This document shows positions 1 through 9,289 of a DNA stretch of 64,000 nucleotides, piece after piece; the first letter of the stretch is position 1, and the number at the start of each line of letters is the position of its first letter. Source of the stretch: Sulfurovum sp. (GTDB taxonomy: Bacteria; Campylobacterota; Campylobacteria; Campylobacterales; Sulfurovaceae). Made by a program: the position numbers and the translations under genes. The stretch spans positions 1 through 64,000 of the forward strand of contig JALUXB010000031.1 of NCBI GenBank assembly GCA_027019175.1, given 5' to 3'. A model generated the notes under the pieces. It saw only the letters and a list, made by a program, of their open reading frames with translations, made no database searches and was not told where the DNA came from.

Positions 1-1
1 A

Positions 2-2245
2 GAAGCATTTGATGCATCATATTATTTAGAACAGTATCCCGATATTCAGGCAGCGGGTGCAGACCCCTACACGCATTACATGACATTTGGCTGGAAAGAA
101 GACAGAAATCCTGCTGCCTGGTTTAACAATCGGTGGTATAGGGAAAATATTTTTGATGATCATAAAACACCGCCGCTGAAACATTATGTAAAATATGAAA
201 AATACCGTATTGAACCTGACGCCATGAGGGGGAAAGCGGGGTTTAATGATCTTGTTTTGACAGACCCCGAAACCTATGAGATCACGGATGATCTGCTGCT
301 TTGTGCGCCTGCGTGTGATATTCCGAAAGTTTCCATCATTATCCCCGTATACAACCAGGAAAAATATACCCTGGCGTGCATTCAAAGCATTATTGAAAAT
401 ACAGACAGGGAGATACCCTACGAAATTATAGTGATGGATGACAATTCACCCGATCCGGCTGCCCGGGAAATCAGGCATTATTTACAAAACATTACATTTG
501 TGGTCAATGACGAAAACTGTGGATTTCTCAAAAACTGTAACAGGGGAGCCGCTTTTGCAAAAGGTGAGTATCTGCTTTTTTTAAACAACGATACCAATGT
601 ACAGCCCCAATGGCTCTCTTCACTTGTGGAACTTATTGAATCCAGTGATGATATCGGAATGGTAGGTTCCAGGCTTGTCTATCCGTCCGGCCGGCAGCAG
701 GAAGCCGGCGGCATTGTCTGGAAGGATGCAAGCGGCTGGAATTTCGGCCGTCTGGATGATCCGAATAAGCCCGAATACAATTATGTTAAGGAGGCGGACT
801 ACCTTACGGGGGCTGCCATGATGGTTCGCACCTCCCTGTGGAAAGCAATAGGAGGATTTGACAATCGCTATGTTCCGGCATATTATGAAGATACCGATCT
901 TGCGTTCGAAGCAAGAAAGCGTGGATACAGGACACTGTATCAGCCAAAATCGATTGTGGTACATTATGAAGGCATATCCAACGGTACAGACATTGGTGCA
1001 GGCATCAAACAGCACCAGGTCTCCAATCAGAAAAAATTTTACAACAAGTGGAAGCATGTACTTGAAAAAGAGCATTTTCCAAATGCTCAAGATGTTTTTC
1101 TGGCCAGAGACAGGTCTGCTTCTAAACGTCATCTGCTTTATGTAGACCATTATTTGCCGCACTATGACCAGGATGCCGGTTCGAAAGCAACGTTTCAATA
1201 TTTAAAAATACTGTCGCAAAACAATATTCAAGTCCATTTTATAGGAGATAACTTTTACGATTATCCGGATACACCCTATCTCGATGCATTGCAGCAACTG
1301 GGTATAGAAGTTCTGCATGGAAACTGGTATGCAAACCATTGGAAAGAGTGGTTTGCAGAGCATGGCAAATATTTTGATTATGCAGTAATATCACGACCCC
1401 ATATAGCCGTAAAGTATGTCGATACGATCCGTAAATACAGTGATGCGAAGATAATTTACATGGGGCACGACCTCCATTTCCTGAGAGAAGCAAGAGAATA
1501 TACGGTTAAAGGTGACGGGAAGTATCTTGAAAGCAGCAGACAGTGGCAGAAAAGAGAGATGGATCTCATACACCGCTGTGATGTCTCCTATTTCTTTTCC
1601 ACTGTGGAGAAAGAAGAAATTCTTCGCATTGACCCTGATGCTTCGGTAGATGTCGTGCCCCTTTATATCTATGATACATTCAACCAAAGAGAGCATACAG
1701 CAAGTGAACGTGAAGATATTATGTTTGTCGGCGGTTTTGGGCATTCTCCGAATATTGATGCTATGATATGGTTTGTAAAGGAAATATGGCCTATGATCGT
1801 ACAGCAGCTTCCGGAGATAAAACTCTATATCATCGGTTCCAATGCACCGGAGGAAATAGTGGGTCTTGCAAGTGAAAATGTGATTGTAACCGGGTATGTA
1901 AACGATGAAACCCTTGATATGTTTTATGAAAAATGCAAAGTGGTGGTTGCACCGTTACGTTATGGTGCGGGTATTAAAGGAAAGATCGTCGATGCTTTGT
2001 ACAAAGGAATGCCGATTGTCACGACACCGATTGGTGCTGAGGGACTGACAGGTGCCGAAAGAGCCATGCGTATAGCCGATAAACCGGAAACGTTTGCAGA
2101 GTACGTTATTGAACTTTACCGTAATGATGTTTTGTCAGACGAGTTTGCGAAAAGCGCCCTTTCGTACTGCCGGAAGCACTTTTCTGTACAGAATGCCAAA
2201 GAAAAAATGGCGCATGTATTCAATGAATTCAAGGAAGAAAAATGA
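2..2245 (+). CDS. Two-domain glycosyltransferase (GT2 + GT4), 5' end cut by window edge
   Basis: The ORF track starts at base 80, but the frame is open back to base 2 and encodes FDASYYLEQYPDIQAAG, a short repeat common at the N-terminus of large polysaccharide glycosyltransferases. The true start is therefore outside the window. A second copy of the repeat (WFNNRWYRENIF) follows. A GT-A (family 2) domain comes next, with VSIIIPVYNQ, the nucleotide-binding DDNSPD and the DTDLAFEARKRG region. The last 350 or so residues are a GT-B (family 4-like) domain that ends with GKIVDALYKGMPIVTTPIGAEG. The two domains suggest that two sugars are added to one polysaccharide or lipid-linked chain at the cytoplasmic face. 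The stop overlaps the manC start by 4 bases (ATGA), so the two genes are probably translationally coupled. The sugar donors cannot be told from the sequence. Confidence 0.9.
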   Translation, partial: EAFDASYYLEQYPDIQAAGADPYTHYMTFGWKEDRNPAAWFNNRWYRENIFDDHKTPPLKHYVKYEKYRIEPDAMRGKAGFNDLVLTDPETYEITDDLLLCAPACDIPKVSIIIPVYNQEKYTLACIQSIIENTDREIPYEIIVMDDNSPDPAAREIRHYLQNITFVVNDENCGFLKNCNRGAAFAKGEYLLFLNNDTNVQPQWLSSLVELIESSDDIGMVGSRLVYPSGRQQEAGGIVWKDASGWNFGRLDDPNKPEYNYVKEADYLTGAAMMVRTSLWKAIGGFDNRYVPAYYEDTDLAFEARKRGYRTLYQPKSIVVHYEGISNGTDIGAGIKQHQVSNQKKFYNKWKHVLEKEHFPNAQDVFLARDRSASKRHLLYVDHYLPHYDQDAGSKATFQYLKILSQNNIQVHFIGDNFYDYPDTPYLDALQQLGIEVLHGNWYANHWKEWFAEHGKYFDYAVISRPHIAVKYVDTIRKYSDAKIIYMGHDLHFLREAREYTVKGDGKYLESSRQWQKREMDLIHRCDVSYFFSTVEKEEILRIDPDASVDVVPLYIYDTFNQREHTASEREDIMFVGGFGHSPNIDAMIWFVKEIWPMIVQQLPEIKLYIIGSNAPEEIVGLASENVIVTGYVNDETLDMFYEKCKVVVAPLRYGAGIKGKIVDALYKGMPIVTTPIGAEGLTGAERAMRIADKPETFAEYVIELYRNDVLSDEFAKSALSYCRKHFSVQNAKEKMAHVFNEFKEEK

Positions 2246-3642
2246 CCAATATCATACTGTGCGGCGGCAGCGGTACAAGACTGTGGCCTATCAGCAGGAC
2301 GCTGATGCCCAAACAGTTCGTCAAACTTTTTGATGACAGGTCGCTGTTTCAACTGACTGTTGAGCGGAATGCAAAAGTATGTCAGAAACAGCTTGTTGTA
2401 TCTAACACGGAACAATATTTCCTTGCATTGGATCAAATGGAAGAGCTTGGGAAAAAGAACAGCTCCTATCTGCTTGAACCTGTCGGACGCAATACGGCAC
2501 CGGCTATTGCATTGGCCTGCCTGGCTTGTGAAGCGGAAGAAATAGTCTTTGTAACACCTTCTGACCATCTCATAAAAGATGAAGCGGCCTATGCAAAAGT
2601 ATTGCAAAAAGCAGAAGCGCTTGCCAGAGAAAACAACCTTGTAACTTTTGGCATTACGCCGGATTTTGCAGAGACCGGCTTTGGATACATCGAAGCGGAT
2701 GGTTTTGATGTCAAAGCCTTTCATGAAAAACCCGACAAAGCCACTGCTGAAAAATACCTGTCAGCCAACTACCGGAACCCGGATTCCGGAACCCGGAACA
2801 CGCTCTACCTCTGGAACAGCGGCTTGTTCATGTTTAAAGCGGGATTCTTCCTTAAAGAACTGGAAAAACATGCTCCTGACATATACGAAGCATCCCAAAA
2901 AGCGTTCGAGTGTGCCAAGAAGGGAGAACAGATACGCATAGGTTATGAAGAGATGCTGGCCATCCCCGAAGAGAGCATCGATTATGCAGTCATGGAAAAA
3001 TCTGAGAGTGTGAAAGTCGTGCCTGCTGACATTGCGTGGTCTGATGTCGGCTCTTTCGATGCCCTTTATGAAGAACTGCCTAAAGACGAAGACGGCAATA
3101 CCCTCAATGAAAATCATATCGGCATCGATTCGCACAACAATCTTATTTACGGTACAACGCGAAAGATCGCTACGGTTGACCTTGAAGATATGATTGTCGT
3201 CGATACGGGGGATGCGCTGCTCATTTCCAAAAAAGGTTCTTCTCAGAAAGTAAAACAGGTGGTCCAAACGCTACGGAAGAACAGTCAGCTGCATCACATT
3301 CACCTTACCGCACATCGTCCCTGGGGAACCTACACGATACTCGAAGATACACCGGGCTACAAGATCAAACGTATCGTTGTCAAACCTGGGAAGCGTTTGA
3401 GTCTGCAGAAGCATTATCACCGTAATGAACACTGGATCGTTGTCAGCGGCACGGCAACGGTCAGAGTAGGGGAGACAACAAAGATCATTCGCCCCAACGA
3501 GTCCACCTACATCAAGATGGGTGAGGTGCACCGTCTTTCCAATGACGGAGTGATCCCGGTTGTGCTTATCGAAGCGCAGGTTGGGGAGTATACAGGAGAA
3601 GATGATATTGTCAGGATTGACGATGATTTTGAAAGAAAGTAG
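2242..3642 (+). CDS. manC: Mannose-1-phosphate guanylyltransferase / mannose-6-phosphate isomerase
   Basis: This type II bifunctional enzyme makes GDP-mannose, a sugar donor for the surrounding transferases. The nucleotidyltransferase signature GGSGTRLWPISR lies at residues 7-18, with VGRNTAPAIALA and FVTPSDHLIK following. The C-terminal third is the cupin-like isomerase domain, with RPWGTYTILE, KRLSLQKHYHRNEHW and an ending of the GEYTGEDDIVRIDDDF type. The length of 466 residues is normal for the family. It has one oddity: around residues 177-188 the usual short link before YLWNSG is lengthened by about 12 residues, encoded by a 7-bp tandem repeat (separate entry). The insertion keeps the frame, and the flanking motifs look intact, so the enzyme is probably active. 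Confidence 0.95.
   Translation: MTNIILCGGSGTRLWPISRTLMPKQFVKLFDDRSLFQLTVERNAKVCQKQLVVSNTEQYFLALDQMEELGKKNSSYLLEPVGRNTAPAIALACLACEAEEIVFVTPSDHLIKDEAAYAKVLQKAEALARENNLVTFGITPDFAETGFGYIEADGFDVKAFHEKPDKATAEKYLSANYRNPDSGTRNTLYLWNSGLFMFKAGFFLKELEKHAPDIYEASQKAFECAKKGEQIRIGYEEMLAIPEESIDYAVMEKSESVKVVPADIAWSDVGSFDALYEELPKDEDGNTLNENHIGIDSHNNLIYGTTRKIATVDLEDMIVVDTGDALLISKKGSSQKVKQVVQTLRKNSQLHHIHLTAHRPWGTYTILEDTPGYKIKRIVVKPGKRLSLQKHYHRNEHWIVVSGTATVRVGETTKIIRPNESTYIKMGEVHRLSNDGVIPVVLIEAQVGEYTGEDDIVRIDDDFERK
2771..2798. repeat. Heptad array inside manC
   Basis: Four consecutive 7-mers can be read: ACCGGAA, CCCGGAT, TCCGGAA, CCCGGAA. On the opposite strand they read as GGGTTCC-like units. They encode part of a roughly 12-residue in-frame insertion just before the conserved YLWNSG motif of ManC. 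The family resemblance to the GGGTTCC and GGGTTAC arrays in cysQ, 16 kb away, is clear by eye. Confidence 0.8.
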
Positions 3643-3656
3643 TGAAAAAAGAGAAA

Positions 3657-4778
3657 ATGATGAAAAATATTTTATTGCATGTCCATATATTTAAAAATGC
3701 CGGTTCATCGTTTGATGATGCTCTGAGCCATTTTTTTAAAGATGCATTTGTTGATCACCGTGAAGATGAAGCGTTAAGAAAAGGGAAGATGTCCTATTTG
3801 ACGGAATACTTTGACAAGCATCCGAAAATTGAAGCATTTTCAAGTCACAGTATCTATTTTATGCCGGAAAATACAGAAAAGTATTCTTTTCATCCGGTCT
3901 ACTTTCTGAGACATCCGGTTGACAGGATACGGTCGGTTTACAGTTTTGAAAAAAAACAGATGCCGGCAACAACACAGGGTGCCATCAAAGCAAAAGAGTT
4001 GTGTTTTGAAGACTATGTGGCGTGGTATATGCAGGATGACGCTCCTGCAACCATTCGCAATGTGCAAACCATTTTCCTTTCCGGCGGAGGTGCGGCACCT
4101 TCAAAGATGAATGAAAAATTCACCGTTGCACTGGAAAACTTAAAACAGACACCGTGTATTGGTGTGGTTGACCGTTACGATGAGTCGATGGTGGTTTTTG
4201 AAGAGTATTTAAAAGCGTTTTTCCCGGGTATTGACCTGTCCTACATTAGAAGAAATGTGACAGACAATCGTTTTGAAGTGACAGTTGGAGAGAAAGCAGA
4301 AAAACTTCTTGATCAATTGGATGTTCCTTTGAGAAAGATTGTGCTGGAAAAGAATGCTTTGGATTTCAAACTGTATCGTGAAGCGAATGAACAGTTGGAT
4401 ACCAAAATAAAGAACATACCAAATTTTGCAGAGAAACTGCAAAACTTTCAGGATAGGTGTGTTCTAAGACATATAAAACAAGAGGATCATTCCCAGACGG
4501 TAACACTGCTTGAACCTCTTGTGCAGAGATCTTCAAACAATGTTAATGTGTACCTTGCTTTGGCTAATGCTTATAAACATTTGAAGCAATATAATCAATC
4601 ACTGAATACTTATGAAGAGGCAATGAAGAATTTCCCCAATAATCCATGGGCGTATTTTCATCAAGCGGAAATGTATGGCTTGATGGGTGAGAAGGAGAAA
4701 GCTAAAAGACTGTTTAATATATATATTGAACAATTTAAAGAGTATGAAAATGTAATCAGGTGTTTTCTTGATGTCTAA
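3657..4778 (+). CDS. Sulfotransferase-family protein with C-terminal TPR-like repeats
   Basis: The N-terminus has HIFKNAGSSFDDAL, matching the 5'-phosphosulfate-binding loop (HIPKTAGTS-like) of PAPS-dependent carbohydrate sulfotransferases. YFLRHPVDRIRSVYSF matches the 3'-phosphate-binding element. The last 90 or so residues look like TPR units (VYLALANAYKHLKQYNQS and the following repeat), perhaps for partner binding. The role inferred is sulfation of a sugar in the polysaccharide made by this locus, with PAPS supplied by the cys genes at 18.5-23.7 kb. The ORF track starts at a GTG at 3642. I prefer the ATG at 3657, which lies after AAAGAGAAA and is followed at once by another ATG. The stop overlaps the start of the next gene. 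Confidence 0.8.
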   Translation: MMKNILLHVHIFKNAGSSFDDALSHFFKDAFVDHREDEALRKGKMSYLTEYFDKHPKIEAFSSHSIYFMPENTEKYSFHPVYFLRHPVDRIRSVYSFEKKQMPATTQGAIKAKELCFEDYVAWYMQDDAPATIRNVQTIFLSGGGAAPSKMNEKFTVALENLKQTPCIGVVDRYDESMVVFEEYLKAFFPGIDLSYIRRNVTDNRFEVTVGEKAEKLLDQLDVPLRKIVLEKNALDFKLYREANEQLDTKIKNIPNFAEKLQNFQDRCVLRHIKQEDHSQTVTLLEPLVQRSSNNVNVYLALANAYKHLKQYNQSLNTYEEAMKNFPNNPWAYFHQAEMYGLMGEKEKAKRLFNIYIEQFKEYENVIRCFLDV

Positions 4779-5850
4779 ATATATCAATATTGATTTAAAA
4801 GAACATTATTATGTGTTTGAATCCATAAATATCATCTCAAAAGAATTATCATTAGGGGTAAATAATTTATTGAAATGTATTGGTTCTAATTGTGAAGGTC
4901 TTGAGAGAAAACATGCTTCCACATATAAAATTCCAGAATTGAAAATTGCTACGACTGGGCAAGGCTATGTTTGCAGTAGTGGTTTTTTACATTGTGAATA
5001 TGGCATTTTATATAGTCAGTTACAGTTTGAGAAAGAAGTGGTAGAGAATAGAATTAAAAGTGATAAAAATAGTACAGTAATTTATGCTGATAAAATAGTT
5101 CCACTACTCAGAGCAGGCGATCATATTTATGGACATTGGCTTATAGATATTTTGCCAATTGTTTGGCTCTCTAAAAGGGTTGTAAACATTACAGACTATA
5201 AATATGTAGTACGCAATAATATCCCTGCTTATGCAATAGATTTATTGTCTTATTTTGATATAGGTAAAGAGAACTTGATCTTTATAGATAATAAAACACA
5301 GTTAAAATTTGAAAATGCTCTATATATTTCTAATTTAAGATATAATCAAATACTACACCCTATGATTAAAGATTTTGCAATAGATTTTAAAAATAAGATA
5401 CTTGGGAATAATGAAAGAGGCAAGCTTCAAAGTACTGGAAATAAAATTTATTTATCACGAGCTGAATGGAAGAAAGAAAATAGAAAAAAAGTACGAGATC
5501 TTTTGAATCGTAAAGAAATAGAAAATTATTTTTTAAATAAGAATTTTAAAGTTCTTTATCCTGAAAAGTATAGTTTTCAAGAACAAGTAGAATTTTTTTC
5601 TAAAACAAAATTGTTAGCCGGAGAGGATGGTTCGGCATTGCATAATTCAATTTTCATGGATGCAGGGACTGAGATTATTTGTCTTAAAGGTAAAAAAAAC
5701 CATTCACTTATTCAAGCTTCACTATGTAGTGCACTTGATCAAAAAATAAGTTACATTATTGGTGATAGTGATGAAGAACCGTGTGATCGAAATTCTTCGT
5801 ATTCAATTAATAAGAAATATTTAGAAATAATTTTTCATAATATTCCCTGA
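4771..5850 (+). CDS. Glycosyltransferase family 61-type (DUF563) protein
   Basis: Features of the GT61/DUF563 family are visible: GHWLIDILPIVWL near residue 125, KIYLSRAEWKKENRK near 225, and the C-terminal FFSKTKLLAGEDGSALHNSIF, in which AGxxGSALxN is the family's most conserved stretch. The protein is cytoplasmic, with no signal peptide. The ORF track begins at a TTG at 4768. The ATG at 4771 is the better start and overlaps the upstream stop (ATGTCTAA). The gene is clearly richer in A and T than manC or the neighbouring transferases, including frequent AAA, ATA and TTA codons, which suggests later arrival by transfer. The sugar transferred is unknown. Confidence 0.8.
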   Translation: MSKYINIDLKEHYYVFESINIISKELSLGVNNLLKCIGSNCEGLERKHASTYKIPELKIATTGQGYVCSSGFLHCEYGILYSQLQFEKEVVENRIKSDKNSTVIYADKIVPLLRAGDHIYGHWLIDILPIVWLSKRVVNITDYKYVVRNNIPAYAIDLLSYFDIGKENLIFIDNKTQLKFENALYISNLRYNQILHPMIKDFAIDFKNKILGNNERGKLQSTGNKIYLSRAEWKKENRKKVRDLLNRKEIENYFLNKNFKVLYPEKYSFQEQVEFFSKTKLLAGEDGSALHNSIFMDAGTEIICLKGKKNHSLIQASLCSALDQKISYIIGDSDEEPCDRNSSYSINKKYLEIIFHNIP

Positions 5851-5868
5851 AAAATACATCAAAAATGA

Positions 5869-5874
5869 TAAAAT
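5869..5874 (+). promoter_or_regulatory. Candidate -10 element (TAAAAT) before the secreted hydrolase-like gene
   Basis: GATAAAATTG lies 34 bases upstream of the TTG start of the next gene in an A/T-rich gap of 57 bases. Campylobacterotal sigma-70 promoters often have only a clear -10 and no strong -35, which fits this site. The assignment rests on one hexamer. Confidence 0.35.
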
Positions 5875-5907
5875 TGTAGAACAACTATAGGGAAAAGGAA
5901 TATACCT

Positions 5908-7584
5908 TTGAAAAAAATAGTTTACTACGTGATATATGCTATGTTTCTTTTTTTTCAGCCTCTCTTGGCAGAAGATTTATCCCCTTATACCTATAAAAAA
6001 ACTAATGTATTAAAACCTTTTTGGCGTAATGAACCCGTAATCGGAAGATGGCTGAGTGGTGGTCAAGGATTAATTACAATACCAAAATATATACAAGACA
6101 CCTCTTTCCCCTATAAAAAAAGAGATTATAAAAAGGAGGTGCCGTTTGCAGATGGTTTGAATGTTGTTAGGTTACTTGGCGGCTGGGACTATAGTAAAAA
6201 GCGTGGAGAGCTTAATGGTCAAAAAGATGCTGATCTTGTTTATATTGAAAACAATCAATTGCGGTATCGATGGGATTTATTGAAAAAAAGACTTGACCCG
6301 TATATTTCAATGGGATATACCGACCTTACTCTTGTTTTAGACAATATCCCATGGGATTTTCCCAAAAAACCGAAACTTGGAAGAATGGGGCAGATCAATC
6401 CTCCGTACAGTATGAGCAAATGGGCAGAGTTTATAGAAGCGATGTGTAAGGCCTTGGTTCATATATACGGAAAAAAAACTGTAGAACATTTTAGATTCAG
6501 GGTTGGTACAGAGTGTCAGAGCAGGGTACGTTTTAACGGGACACTGTCAGAATATTCAGATTTGTATAGAAGTACAGTAAAAGCAGTACATAGAGTTTTG
6601 CCTGATGCTGCAATTGCTCCTTTTAACTTTGCCGGATCAAAAGGTCAAATGTATAAAGCCAATATTGATATGAAAAAATTTGTGCTTCTTTTGAATAAAA
6701 ATCATCATGGTTTCAAGGAAATGATAGATTTTTTGGCTGTTTCAACGTATTATGTAGTACGAAAAAAGCATAAAAGAAACATCAAGAAACTGCTTGATGC
6801 CAGAACTGTCGCAAATCGAAAATATTTTAATTCTTTGTTTGAAACCATGGGTCAAGTTGTCCCAAAAGAGATACATGAATTTGGTATTTTAAACTATACT
6901 CTTCCGGGGATAGAATCTGATGAACCTGGTGTCAGGGGTACTGCCTGGCGAATGTATATGATCCAGAATATGATGGAAAACAATATTAGCAGGTTGTATC
7001 ACTGGGAAACCTTTGATCAAATTGGTAAAGACAAGTATTTATTGAAAGGAAATGGATGGCTTTATGCGGTGTTGGATCAGTTGGCAGGAGGTGAAGCTTA
7101 CAGTTTACCAGTTGTGACAGAAGATGCAGTGCACCATAAAACGTTGCTTGTAAAAAAAGGTAAAAGAATATATCTTCTTACAACGATATTTCCGGATGAA
7201 AGAGATGCCAAGTTTGAAAAAAACATCACTTTATCCGTTTCATCAGAGTTATTACCAATTGGACAATTAAAAACTAAACAATGGACATATTTAACTTCAC
7301 AGACCTCTGTTATAGATGTCATACACAATGACTTTCTTGCTAAGGGTTTTTTGACGCCTGGTTTTCTATCAGATTTAAATGTAGTGGGGCGTGTTAACAT
7401 AATGGGAGGTACAAAAAGCAGATCATATATGTTCAAAAACTGGGATCACTATACAAAAATTATTGCAAACTCTTTAACTTTAAAACCGTTTACTGAAAGA
7501 TTGAAGCAAAAAGACGGCTTGATACAGATTGATATGGCTGTCCATGTACCTTCTGTCAATGTTATTGTATTTACCTTGAAATAA
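5908..7584 (+). CDS. Secreted glycoside-hydrolase-like protein (clan GH-A / GH39-like TIM barrel)
   Basis: The start is a TTG at 5908 preceded by GGGAAAAGGAA, and the first 21 or so residues form a signal peptide (KKIVYYVIYAMFLFFQPLLA). The mature protein has the pattern of a TIM-barrel hydrolase. RFRVGTECQS sits at about residue 205, where clan GH-A enzymes carry the acid/base glutamate (usually NEP), and PKEIHEFGIL at about residue 325 fits the strand bearing the nucleophilic glutamate. The context (polysaccharide locus, exported) suggests trimming or release of the surface polysaccharide, similar to hydrolases in alginate and Pel loci. The family assignment is by pattern only, and the NEP motif is not canonical. 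Confidence 0.6.
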   Translation: MKKIVYYVIYAMFLFFQPLLAEDLSPYTYKKTNVLKPFWRNEPVIGRWLSGGQGLITIPKYIQDTSFPYKKRDYKKEVPFADGLNVVRLLGGWDYSKKRGELNGQKDADLVYIENNQLRYRWDLLKKRLDPYISMGYTDLTLVLDNIPWDFPKKPKLGRMGQINPPYSMSKWAEFIEAMCKALVHIYGKKTVEHFRFRVGTECQSRVRFNGTLSEYSDLYRSTVKAVHRVLPDAAIAPFNFAGSKGQMYKANIDMKKFVLLLNKNHHGFKEMIDFLAVSTYYVVRKKHKRNIKKLLDARTVANRKYFNSLFETMGQVVPKEIHEFGILNYTLPGIESDEPGVRGTAWRMYMIQNMMENNISRLYHWETFDQIGKDKYLLKGNGWLYAVLDQLAGGEAYSLPVVTEDAVHHKTLLVKKGKRIYLLTTIFPDERDAKFEKNITLSVSSELLPIGQLKTKQWTYLTSQTSVIDVIHNDFLAKGFLTPGFLSDLNVVGRVNIMGGTKSRSYMFKNWDHYTKIIANSLTLKPFTERLKQKDGLIQIDMAVHVPSVNVIVFTLK

Positions 7585-7650
7585 ATTTGGTATGTAAAGT
7601 ATGAAAAAATGATATATGCGCCACAATCCTGCTTTTTATACTCTTTTGGT

Positions 7651-7656
7651 TAGAAT
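7651..7656 (+). promoter_or_regulatory. Candidate -10 element (TAGAAT)
   Basis: TTTTGGTTAGAATATTATG resembles a sigma-70 -10 region. Transcription would begin near base 7663, which would leave almost no leader for the ATG at 7665. This favours the GTG at 7686 as the real start of the next gene. Confidence 0.4.
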
Positions 7657-7685
7657 ATTATGAAATGAAAGAAGAGGATCAATAC

Positions 7686-8333
7686 GTGTACAATGCAATT
7701 CTTGAAGAAAACTCCGAGTACCTCCAGCAAAAGATAGATGACCTCGTCGAACTGGTTGAAAATGAGCCTGAAACATGGTATAGACATCTTATAGAAAAAA
7801 TAGCTCAACAGGAAGTTCTCATAGAAAAGCTGATGGCACGTATGCAGGATTTTGAAAAGTTTGAAAAACTCAACAGTGCAGTCATAGAGAGCGGTATGCT
7901 GACGCGTCAAAGCATGCTCAAAGAGCACTATAGTGTCAAAGCAAACGATACGCTGCTGCCTGATGAAGGATTTCACCCGACAGAAACAAGCACGAACGGC
8001 AGGGCATTCAGGTGGACAAAACAGAAGTTCTATTTTGATATTCCCATTGACAGAGAAGAAGAAAAAGTGTTTGAACTTCATTTGCCCTCTGCCATAAAAC
8101 CTGAACTGCTCGAAAGCATACGCTGTTATGACAATGGCAATGAAATAGATATGACAAAGTCCGAGGCGGGTGGCGGTGTCGTGTACCATGGTATATTGGA
8201 GGCGAACGGTTATGAAGGTGTTACGCGTTTGGCATTTGAAGCACCTGCCGCCTATGTACCCAAAGAGCTGGATTCGAATATCAACGATACCAGGGAACTT
8301 GCAGTGACATTTTCAACATTGATTGTGAAATAG
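7686..8333 (+). CDS. Protein of unknown function with N-terminal coiled coil
   Basis: I do not recognise a family. The ORF track begins at an ATG at 7665, but GAAGAGGATC precedes an in-frame GTG at 7686, the better start (about 215 residues). Residues 1-65 are rich in E, L and K and should form a coiled coil (EYLQQKIDDLVELVENE and onward). The C-terminal half looks like a compact beta domain (FYFDIPIDREEEKVFELHLP, CYDNGNEIDM), perhaps carbohydrate binding. There is no signal peptide or membrane segment. The gene ends 8 bases before a GT2 gene, so it probably belongs to the polysaccharide operon and may support one of its transferases. Confidence 0.6.
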   Translation: MYNAILEENSEYLQQKIDDLVELVENEPETWYRHLIEKIAQQEVLIEKLMARMQDFEKFEKLNSAVIESGMLTRQSMLKEHYSVKANDTLLPDEGFHPTETSTNGRAFRWTKQKFYFDIPIDREEEKVFELHLPSAIKPELLESIRCYDNGNEIDMTKSEAGGGVVYHGILEANGYEGVTRLAFEAPAAYVPKELDSNINDTRELAVTFSTLIVK

Positions 8334-8341
8334 GCAGGATC

Positions 8342-9289
8342 ATGAAAAAGATATCAGCAGTCATCTGTACCTATAACCGATACGACGTTCTGCATAAGGC
8401 CATAGCCAGCCTGGAAGCACAAACACTGCCGAAACAGGACTATGAAATATTGGTTATAGACAACTCTCCTGATTTTGAAGCGGGGCAAAAGGTTAAAGAG
8501 CATTATGAGGAAAATGAAAACCTCTCATACATCATTGAAAAAACACCGGGTTTGTCCAATGCACGCAATGTCGCTGCCAATGCAGCCGAAGGGGAGTTTG
8601 TCGCGTTTATGGATGATGATGCCATTGCCTCTTCTGGGTGGCTGGAAAAAATTCTTGAAGCAGCCGAACAGTTTGAATCAGCCGATGTCATAGGGGGAAG
8701 AATAGACCCACTATGGGAAGAAGAAAGACCCTCATGGCTGGGAGATGAACTCCTTGGCAATGTTTCAGTGGTCAACTGGGGCGGTAGATGCCGTATTGCC
8801 AACGAGGAGGAGTGGTTTGCCGGTGCCAACATCACGTTTAGAAAAGAAACGTTGCTGAAACATGGCGGATTTCAAACCAACTTGGGACGCAAAGGAAGCG
8901 GTGCAGTCCTCTTGAGCAATGAAGAGAGCGCTTTGATTGAGAAGATAAAATCAGATAATGGTGTGATTGTTTATCAGCCGGAGGCCAGAGTAGACCATCT
9001 TGTGGAGAAAAAACGATTACAGCAGCCCTGGTTTAGAAAACGTGCCTCATGGCAGGCGGTTTCAGATTTTTTGATGAAGCCGGAAGAACAAGTACGCTAC
9101 CTTGGCAGTGACTGGGAGAACCTCATAGGGTATATTAACAGTATGGAACCGCAGAACAGAAATATACGTGCTCTGACATATCCGACAGATGATCCTCAAG
9201 TATTCAAGTGGCAGCTTTCTGCCATCTATACGATTACGCGGCTTTCATTGTCTGGTTTTGAAGGGCTGGAAGACTCTCGCCATGCATAA
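8342..9289 (+). CDS. Family 2 glycosyltransferase
   Basis: The GT-A fold is shown by ISAVICTYNRYDVLHKAI at the N-terminus, EILVIDNSPD, the DXD-type AFMDDDAIASSGWL at about residue 95, and GANITFRKETLLKHGGF near residue 160. A late SNEESALIEKI motif fits the ED-x-EL position of the acceptor/base region. The length (315 residues) is usual. The start follows GGCAGGATC. The 3' end overlaps the next gene by 8 bases (ATGCATAA), so the two are probably coupled. Donor and acceptor are unknown. Confidence 0.9.
   Translation: MKKISAVICTYNRYDVLHKAIASLEAQTLPKQDYEILVIDNSPDFEAGQKVKEHYEENENLSYIIEKTPGLSNARNVAANAAEGEFVAFMDDDAIASSGWLEKILEAAEQFESADVIGGRIDPLWEEERPSWLGDELLGNVSVVNWGGRCRIANEEEWFAGANITFRKETLLKHGGFQTNLGRKGSGAVLLSNEESALIEKIKSDNGVIVYQPEARVDHLVEKKRLQQPWFRKRASWQAVSDFLMKPEEQVRYLGSDWENLIGYINSMEPQNRNIRALTYPTDDPQVFKWQLSAIYTITRLSLSGFEGLEDSRHA

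Noticed and set aside
9189-9281. Upstream start for the GT4 fusion given by the ORF track
   Set aside because: It lies about 100 bases inside the previous gene and adds no conserved residues. The ATG at 9282 has a ribosome site.
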